DNA of 64,000 nucleotides from Aquimonas sp041395245 (GTDB lineage: Bacteria; Pseudomonadota; Gammaproteobacteria; Xanthomonadales; Xanthomonadaceae). The translations under genes and the position numbers were made by a program. Below, piece after piece: positions 58,938 to 64,000 of the stretch. Below the pieces are notes generated by a model. The model saw only the letters and a list, made by a program, of their open reading frames with translations. It was not told the origin of the DNA and did not search any database. The stretch covers positions 248,001 through 312,000 of the forward strand of contig JAWLAY010000004.1 of assembly GCA_041395245.1 (NCBI GenBank), in the 5' to 3' direction. Positions within the stretch are counted from its first letter, which is position 1. Every line of letters begins with the position of its first letter.

Positions 58938-60446
58938 CTACGTCCGTCGATCACTGCGTCGATAACCGATGGCTTCGCCGAGGTGCGCCGTACTGATCGG
59001 CTCGGACTCGTCCAGATCGGCGATGCTGCGCGCGACGCGAAGAATTCGATGCGCCGCCCGCGCCGACAACTGCAGCCGCTCGATGGCGCGTTCCAGCAAC
59101 TGGCGATCCGGCGCGGACAGCGCACAGTCGCGTTCGGTTTCCTGCTGGTTCAAGTGCGCGTTCGGCTTGCCTGCGCGCTGCATCTGACGCGCCCGCGCAC
59201 GTTCCACCCGGGCCCGCACCGTCGCACTGCTCTCGCCACGCGGCGCGTCTGGGCGCATCTCCTGTGCCTGCACGCGCGGCACGTCGATGTGCAAATCGAT
59301 GCGGTCCAGCAATGGCCCGGAAATCCGCCCGCGATACCGCTCGATCTGTTCCGCTGTGCAACGACAGCGGCCCGATGGATCGCCCGCCCAGCCACACGGG
59401 CACGGATTCATCGCCGCGAGCAACTGGAATCGCGCGGGGAAATCTGCCTGCCTCGCCGCGCGCGACACCGTGATGTGGCCCGACTCCAGTGGTTCGCGCA
59501 GCACTTCCAGCACACGACGGTCCCACTCGGGCAATTCATCAAGAAACAACACACCGTAGTGAGCCAGCGAAATCTCTCCCGGACGTGGCTGCGAACCGCC
59601 GCCCACCAAGGCCACACCGGATGCCGTGTGATGCGGTGCGCGGTAAGCCGGAATCCGCCAACGACAGGCGTCGATACCGCCATGACTGATCGAACGCACC
59701 GCAGCGGCTTCCAGGGCCTGGGCTTCATCCAGCAATGGCAGCAGCCCCGGCAGTCGCTGCGCCAGCATCGACTTGCCACTCCCGGGCGGACCACTCATCA
59801 ACAGATTGTGCGCGCCCACTGCGGCCACTTCGAGCGCGCGCCGTGCCGCCACCTGTCCGCGCACATCGGCCAGATCCGGCACGCCGGCATGCGTTGCGCG
59901 ATCCTGGCTCACCGGTTCCGATTCGGGCAGATTGAACTCACCACGCAGAAAGGCGCATACGTCCAGCAAAGTGCACGCCGTGCGCGCTTCGGCAAACGCG
60001 GCCAGGGCCGCTTCGTCAGCATTGCTGCGCGGCAGGATCATCCCGCGTCCCTGTTGTCCCGCCGCAATGACTGCAGGCAGGGCGCCGTGGATCGCCCGCA
60101 ACTCGCCGGTCAGCGCCAACTCACCGAGAAACTCGTACTTCGCCAATCCATCGCTGGGCAGTTGGCCCGATGCAGCGAGAATGCCCAGGGCAATCGGCAG
60201 ATCAAAGCGCCCGCCGTCCTTGGGAAGATCGGCGGGCGCGAGATTGACGGTGATTCGCCGCTGCGGCATGTCGAACTGCGCACACAACAGCGCCGCACGA
60301 ACACGATCCTTGCTCTCCTTCACCGCTGTTTCGGGCAAGCCGACGATGGACATGCCAGGCAAGCCACCCGACAGGTGCACCTCGACCTGCACTGGCGGAG
60401 CGGAAACGCCGTACTGGGCACGGCTGTGCACGACCGCCAGTGACAT
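58938..60446 (-). CDS. comM: ComM/YifB-family Mg-chelatase-like AAA+ ATPase
   Basis: A 502-residue protein. The Lon-like N-terminal domain (VQVEVHLSGGLPGMSIVGLPETAVKES) is followed by the AAA+ module with P-loop LLMSGPPGSGKSMLAQRLPG, PAYRAPHHTASGVALVGGG, GVLFLDELPEW, MNPCPCGWAG and ISGPLLDRIDLHIDVP. ComM is a branch-migration helicase that helps integrate DNA taken up by transformation. It is convergent with gspE and followed upstream by ubiK on the same strand. Confidence 0.95.
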   Translation of the reverse strand: MSLAVVHSRAQYGVSAPPVQVEVHLSGGLPGMSIVGLPETAVKESKDRVRAALLCAQFDMPQRRITVNLAPADLPKDGGRFDLPIALGILAASGQLPSDGLAKYEFLGELALTGELRAIHGALPAVIAAGQQGRGMILPRSNADEAALAAFAEARTACTLLDVCAFLRGEFNLPESEPVSQDRATHAGVPDLADVRGQVAARRALEVAAVGAHNLLMSGPPGSGKSMLAQRLPGLLPLLDEAQALEAAAVRSISHGGIDACRWRIPAYRAPHHTASGVALVGGGSQPRPGEISLAHYGVLFLDELPEWDRRVLEVLREPLESGHITVSRAARQADFPARFQLLAAMNPCPCGWAGDPSGRCRCTAEQIERYRGRISGPLLDRIDLHIDVPRVQAQEMRPDAPRGESSATVRARVERARARQMQRAGKPNAHLNQQETERDCALSAPDRQLLERAIERLQLSARAAHRILRVARSIADLDESEPISTAHLGEAIGYRRSDRRT

Positions 60447-60455
60447 CGCAGCAAC

Positions 60456-60740
60456 TCAGTTGCGCAGGTCGGAACCCGGTGCACGCGGCACCGCGACGTC
60501 CAGACGTGCTTCCAGATCCATCAGGACGCGTTCCAGCAGGGCGAGCTTTTCGCGTGTGCGCAGCAGAACGGCGCGTTGCACATCGAACTCCTCGCGGGTC
60601 ACCAGATCGAGCTTGGAAAAACCGGCCTGCAAGGCCGCCTTCATGTTCTTTTCGATATCCGCACGCGCCTGATCCATGCCGGGCGGCAGCAAATCGGTCA
60701 GTCGTTGCGCCAGATCATCCAATGCCTTCATGCCAATCAT
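60456..60740 (-). CDS. ubiK: Ubiquinone biosynthesis accessory factor UbiK (YqiC/BMFP family)
   Basis: A 94-residue protein (or 91 from the Met at 60731) with LDDLAQRLTDLLPPGMDQARADIEKNMKAALQAGFSKLDLVTREEFDVQRAVLLRTREKLALLERVLMDLEARL as an amphipathic helix and coiled-coil, the BMFP signature with VTREEFD. UbiK trimerises, binds membranes and helps the aerobic ubiquinone-synthesis complex. It lies 9 bp from comM and is divergent from the PII gene. Confidence 0.92.
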   Translation of the reverse strand: MIGMKALDDLAQRLTDLLPPGMDQARADIEKNMKAALQAGFSKLDLVTREEFDVQRAVLLRTREKLALLERVLMDLEARLDVAVPRAPGSDLRN

Positions 60741-60821
60741 GTGTGCGGTCCAGAGGTGGGTGTGGGGGCAGTCTAACGACCGCCAGCAGCGCGTCGCAGT
60801 CGGCCTTGCGCTGGAATCGGG

Positions 60822-60837
60822 GTAGGAATTTTCCTAC
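60822..60837. promoter_or_regulatory. Short perfect inverted repeat upstream of the PII gene
   Basis: GTAGGAA and TTCCTAC are separated by TT, 63 bp before the PII-gene ATG, in the divergent space with ubiK. The symmetry and position would suit a dimeric regulator's operator. I see no clear sigma-54 promoter. It could also be chance. Confidence 0.3.
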
Positions 60838-60899
60838 ATCCTGACCTGCACCGCGCCCACTTGCCGCTATGCTTGTGCATCCCCGCCGGAGTTGCCCGC

Positions 60900-61238
60900 A
60901 TGAAAATGGTCACTGCCATCATCAAGCCCTTCAAACTCGATGACGTCCGCGAAGCACTATCGGAGATCGGCGTCAGCGGCGTGACCGTCGGCGAGGTCAA
61001 GGGATTTGGTCGCCAAAAAGGACACACCGAGCTGTATCGCGGCGCGGAGTACGTGGTCGACTTCCTGCCCAAGGTGCGAATCGAAGTCGCGGTCGGCGAA
61101 GACATGCTGGATCGCGTACTGGAAGCCATCCGCAATGCCGCCAACAGCGGCAAGATCGGCGATGGCAAGATATTCGTCCACACGCTGGATCAGGTGATCC
61201 GCATCCGCACCGGCGAAACCGGACCCGACGCGCTGTAA
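60900..61238 (+). CDS. glnB: Nitrogen regulatory protein PII (GlnB/GlnK)
   Basis: A 112-residue PII protein from the ATG at 60900 (MKMVTAIIKPFKLDDVREAL). Tyr51 in GHTELYRGAEY is the uridylylation site, with the T-loop GFGRQKGHTELYRGAEYVVDF, and the B- and C-loops DGKIFVHTLDQVIRIRTGE are intact. It senses 2-oxoglutarate and ATP/ADP to control nitrogen assimilation. Because no amtB follows, GlnB is a better label than GlnK, but the two cannot be split by sequence here. It is convergent with the SulP gene (7-bp gap). Confidence 0.93.
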   Translation: MKMVTAIIKPFKLDDVREALSEIGVSGVTVGEVKGFGRQKGHTELYRGAEYVVDFLPKVRIEVAVGEDMLDRVLEAIRNAANSGKIGDGKIFVHTLDQVIRIRTGETGPDAL

Positions 61239-61245
61239 GTCGCCT

Positions 61246-62928
61246 TCATTGATTGCCCTCGGTGCGTTGCAGAACCGCCTCTGCCATCTCGATGGCGCGG
61301 TCAAAATTGCCCGCAAAACCGACGAAATTTGGATGCTTGCCAAAGTCCATGCCACGCAAGACTTCTCGCGGCTGATCCTGCATGCCAGACAGAATTACCG
61401 CCGTGCCCTGCGCCTGACAGCGATCCAAAAAACTCTCCAAAGCGGTTACGCCTGAGACATCAATCAGGGGTACCTGCCCCATGCGCAGGATGAACACGCG
61501 TGGTGCTTCGCGCTGCTGATCCAGCACGGTATCCAAACGGTTGGCGACGGCAAAGAACAAGGGTCCGTAAAAACGGTAGGCGTCAGTGTATGGCGGCAGC
61601 TTGGCGCGTTGATCCGGATCATCGCCGTGTTCGTCGCCTCCCTGCACAGGAAGATCGACGTGACTCTGGATCGCGACGACCTCGCTCATTCGATGCATGA
61701 ACAGGAATGCCGCCAGTACGATGCCCGCTTCAATCGCGACGGTGAGGTCAAACGCCACCGTCAGCAAGAAGGTCACCAGCAACACGACGCGATCACCAAC
61801 GGGCGCGCGCATCAAATGGCGGAACCGATGAATTTCACTCATGTTCCACGCCACCATCAGCAACACAGCTGCGAGCGCGGGCAAAGGCACATAGCGCATC
61901 AACGGTGCCAGCAGCAGCATGAAAGCCAACAGGATGACGGCATGCAGCATGCCCGCCACGGGCGTTCTGGCACCGGCGCGGATATTCGTTGCCGTGCGCG
62001 CAAGCGCCCCCGTTGCAGGCAGACCGCCGATCAATGCCGATGCGGTGTTGGCGATCCCCTGCGCCACCAACTCCACATTGGAACGATGACGACCACCCGT
62101 CATGCCATCGGCGACCACAGCGGAAAGCAGCGATTCGACGCCCGCCAAAAAGGCAATGGTCAGGGCTGCAGGCAGCAACTCCGCAGTGCGCTCAAAGGGG
62201 ATGTCTGGAAACGCTAGCACCGGCAATGCGGAAGGCAAGTCGCCGAAGGTGCTGCCAATCGTTGCCACCGGCAGCCACAGGCCCAGCAATCCCCCGACGA
62301 CGACGACCAATAACAACGAAGGCCATGCCGGTCGATAGCGTTTCAGCGCCACAATCAGCACCAGACCGAGCAAGGTCATGAATGCCGCCCAAGGATTGAG
62401 ACCCGAAGCGTGTTCGGCATACGCCTGCCATCGCTCAATGAACTCCGCGGGCACCTGGGCAATCGGCAAGCCCAGAGCGTCCTTGATCTGACTGCTGAAA
62501 ATGGAAACGGCAATTCCAGCGGTGAACCCGGTGATCACAGGCTGCGGCATGTAGCGCATCAGCGCCCCTATGCGTAACAGGCCGGAAGCGATAAGGATCA
62601 GTCCGGCAAGCAGCGTGCAAAGAATGAGGCCCTCGTATCCGAAGCGATCAATGACGTTGAACACCACCGGGATGAAGGCCGCCGTGGGGCCACCAATCTG
62701 GACTCGGGAGCCGCCAAGAGCGGAGATCAGAAATCCCGCGACGATCGCGGTGTGCAAGCCACGCTCCGGCGTCGTTCCCGATGCAATGGCCAGGGCCATC
62801 GCCAGGGGCAAGGCGACAACGGCGACGGTCAATCCCGCAATCAGGTCCGCACGGAAGCCCTGCAATCCGTAGCCGCGGCGGAGCACGCTGAGCAGCTTTG
62901 GCGTGAACTCGCGCAGGACCGGCGACAT
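61246..62928 (-). CDS. SulP-family anion permease with C-terminal STAS domain
   Basis: A 560-residue transporter from the ATG at 62928. Ten to twelve hydrophobic helices follow the start FRADLIAGLTVAVVALPLAMALAIASG, with GGSRVQIGGPTAAFIPVV and GGLPATGALARTATNIRAGA as family signatures. A cytosolic STAS domain closes the protein (PLIDVSGVTALESFLDRCQAQG). SulP proteins carry sulfate, bicarbonate or other anions; the substrate is not readable. It lies five bases downstream of a lipoprotein gene and is convergent with the PII gene. Confidence 0.93.
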   Translation of the reverse strand: MSPVLREFTPKLLSVLRRGYGLQGFRADLIAGLTVAVVALPLAMALAIASGTTPERGLHTAIVAGFLISALGGSRVQIGGPTAAFIPVVFNVIDRFGYEGLILCTLLAGLILIASGLLRIGALMRYMPQPVITGFTAGIAVSIFSSQIKDALGLPIAQVPAEFIERWQAYAEHASGLNPWAAFMTLLGLVLIVALKRYRPAWPSLLLVVVVGGLLGLWLPVATIGSTFGDLPSALPVLAFPDIPFERTAELLPAALTIAFLAGVESLLSAVVADGMTGGRHRSNVELVAQGIANTASALIGGLPATGALARTATNIRAGARTPVAGMLHAVILLAFMLLLAPLMRYVPLPALAAVLLMVAWNMSEIHRFRHLMRAPVGDRVVLLVTFLLTVAFDLTVAIEAGIVLAAFLFMHRMSEVVAIQSHVDLPVQGGDEHGDDPDQRAKLPPYTDAYRFYGPLFFAVANRLDTVLDQQREAPRVFILRMGQVPLIDVSGVTALESFLDRCQAQGTAVILSGMQDQPREVLRGMDFGKHPNFVGFAGNFDRAIEMAEAVLQRTEGNQ

Positions 62929-62933
62929 GTCAG

Positions 62934-63347
62934 TCAGTGCGCATCCAGAGAATATAGACCTGAACGTAGCCACCATCGGCCAGCGGCAGCATCCCAGCGC
63001 CAGATCTGTCGGTCCAAAACCACCCGCTCGGTCTGCGTGTGCTTGTTGGCCAGGCGAATTTCCACCACCTGCGCCAGCTCGTCCTTACTCAGCGGTTCGC
63101 TGCCTTTGACGGTGTAGCCGGTGACTTGCCATTGCGCATAGCGGCCTCGCTCGACGGCCGGCAAAGGATGCAGACGACGCCACTCCGGGTCGATGAACTC
63201 CAGCGCGACATCCACCGGCTCCCAGCGGACTGCGCTGGCGTAGCGAAACAGGGTGGTATCCAGCGCTTGTTTCTGCGAGCCGGTACTGGCGCAGGCGGCA
63301 AGCAACAGGGCAAGAATGGCGACAACGAAAAGGCGTGTTCTGTTCAT
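62934..63347 (-). CDS. Small lipoprotein of unknown function
   Basis: A 137-residue protein. The signal MNRTRLFVVAILALLLAAC ends in a lipobox (LAAC). The mature domain has FRYASAVRWEPVDVALEFIDPEWR, a common fold in small Xanthomonad lipoproteins, and VVLDRQIWRWDAAAGRWWLRSG near the end. The function is unknown. The gene is five bases upstream of the SulP transporter gene, so they are probably co-transcribed. Confidence 0.8.
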   Translation of the reverse strand: MNRTRLFVVAILALLLAACASTGSQKQALDTTLFRYASAVRWEPVDVALEFIDPEWRRLHPLPAVERGRYAQWQVTGYTVKGSEPLSKDELAQVVEIRLANKHTQTERVVLDRQIWRWDAAAGRWWLRSGLYSLDAH

Positions 63348-63530
63348 GTCCGCATGATGCGCCGAAGTGTTTTGAACAGGGAAGAGGGCAGACGCATGTC
63401 GTGAGCCTGTCGCATGCCCCTGCTATCCTTGGCGTTTTCCGCAGCAGTACAGGGTGTCTGCTGCGGCGGTTTGGTTGTGGTGAGAAGGCTGGAGCGCCTT
63501 GTCACCTGATCACTTGTCTTGGGGAATCAC

Positions 63531-64000
63531 ATGTCACTCGTCCGACTCGGCGCGGCTGCGCTGTGCTTTGCTTTTTCCTTGTCCGCACAGGCGCAATTCA
63601 TTGCCCTGGATGGTTCGGGCAATCCGGAAAACTTCGATACGCTGACCAACAGCGGTACCGGTTCCAACCTGCCGAATGGCTGGTACTTCAACGAAACCAG
63701 CGCTTCGCACCCCACCACGTATGCCGCTGACGACGGCACGGCGATCTCGGGCGATGTCTATTCCTACGGAAGCAGCGGCAGCGTTGAGCGCGCGTTCGGC
63801 AGCATCCGATCCGGCAGCAATGCACCGACCATTGGTGCGCGTATTCAGAACACCAGCGGCAGCGGCTTCACCGACCTGCCCTTGCAGTACATCGGCGAAC
63901 AATGGCGCTTGGGTACAGTCGGTCGTGCGGATCGATTGGACTTCCAGTACAGCTTGAATGCGACCAGCTTGGTCGATGCCGCTGCAACGTGGGTCGATGT
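63531..64000 (+). CDS. Secreted multidomain protein, 5' part (runs off the right edge)
   Basis: The open frame begins at an ATG with GGGGA seven bases upstream and a signal peptide (MSLVRLGAAALCFAFSLSAQA). It continues QFIALDGSGNPENFDTL, then SGTGSNLPNGWYFNETSASHPTTYAADDGT and SGDVYSYGSSGSVERAFGS, a beta-rich start often seen on large secreted proteins that carry lamin-tail or endonuclease domains later. Only ~156 residues are visible, so the catalytic part, if any, lies beyond the window. Confidence 0.75.
   Translation, partial: MSLVRLGAAALCFAFSLSAQAQFIALDGSGNPENFDTLTNSGTGSNLPNGWYFNETSASHPTTYAADDGTAISGDVYSYGSSGSVERAFGSIRSGSNAPTIGARIQNTSGSGFTDLPLQYIGEQWRLGTVGRADRLDFQYSLNATSLVDAAATWVD

Noticed and set aside
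58860..60443. 527-residue plus-strand frame opposite comM
   Set aside because: Shadow of comM; the minus strand has the full Walker and Lon-like motifs.
1..64000. CRISPR array, prophage or complete insertion sequence
   Set aside because: No regularly spaced direct repeats, integrase, transposase or phage structural genes were seen on either strand.

Overview
The window is high-GC proteobacterial chromosome (roughly 60-65% G+C by eye), densely packed with housekeeping genes. It reads as a gammaproteobacterium, most likely of the Lysobacterales (Xanthomonadales). Pointers are the gene orders ffh-rpsP-rimM-trmD-rplS, mltB-rlpA-dacC ... DUF493-lipB-lipA, ribBA-ribH-nusB-thiL-pgpA and rho / trxA / rhlB, a Rho with a long low-complexity N-terminus, a type II secretion system (T2SS) and several large secreted proteins. 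No phage, complete transposon, rRNA operon or CRISPR array is visible; one tRNA (Thr, anticodon CGT) is present.

Layout. 1-2.9 kb: the 5' half of gspF running off the left edge, a methyltransferase, a GNAT acetyltransferase and an unknown protein. 3.0-4.1 kb: a small AT-rich island with an exported unknown protein whose start overlaps the end of a decayed RHS-type gene. 4.2-9.8 kb: two large secreted proteins, a subtilase and a duplicated-module/kelch protein. 9.9-10.6 kb: a pseudouridine synthase. 10.7-17.4 kb: a compact seven-gene fatty-acyl modification operon (desaturase, FAD oxidoreductase, DUF1365, CFA synthase, DUF2878, DUF1295, second CFA-type methyltransferase). 17.5-25.6 kb: small exported protein, rplS, a frameshift-riddled trmD, rimM, rpsP, ffh, divergent CcsA-like and PilZ genes, radA, tRNA-Thr, ispH. 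25.9-27.9 kb: a secreted alpha/beta hydrolase.

28.1-40.0 kb: pgpA, thiL, nusB, ribH and ribBA, then about 6 kb of unrelated genes (secreted isoamylase, CocE-type hydrolase, two small membrane proteins), then ribE and a dynamin-like/DUF697 GTPase; the riboflavin cluster looks split by the middle block. 40-49 kb: YceI and cytochrome b561, lipA, lipB, DUF493, a four-gene ECF sigma / anti-sigma / periplasmic sensor / EF-hand unit, then dacC, rlpA and mltB. 48.8-54.4 kb: a LON-domain protein, a GNAT enzyme, rho, a 47-residue DUF3149 gene, trxA and rhlB. 54.4-58.9 kb: gspC-gspD-gspE. 58.9-64 kb: comM, ubiK, a PII gene, a SulP transporter, a lipoprotein and the start of another secreted protein.

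Themes. The window holds T2SS genes at two places (gspCDE at 54-59 kb, gspF at the left edge) together with likely T2SS-type cargo: subtilase, isoamylase, CocE hydrolase and alpha/beta hydrolase, all with signal peptides. Two copies of a ~165-bp imperfect palindrome (27.9 and 36.5 kb) form a dispersed repeat family. The most unusual items are the indel cluster in essential trmD, the RHS remnant coupled to an AT-rich exported gene, the lipid operon, the ECF/EF-hand unit inside a cell-wall/lipoate cluster, and a RibBA whose second domain has lost its catalytic signatures.
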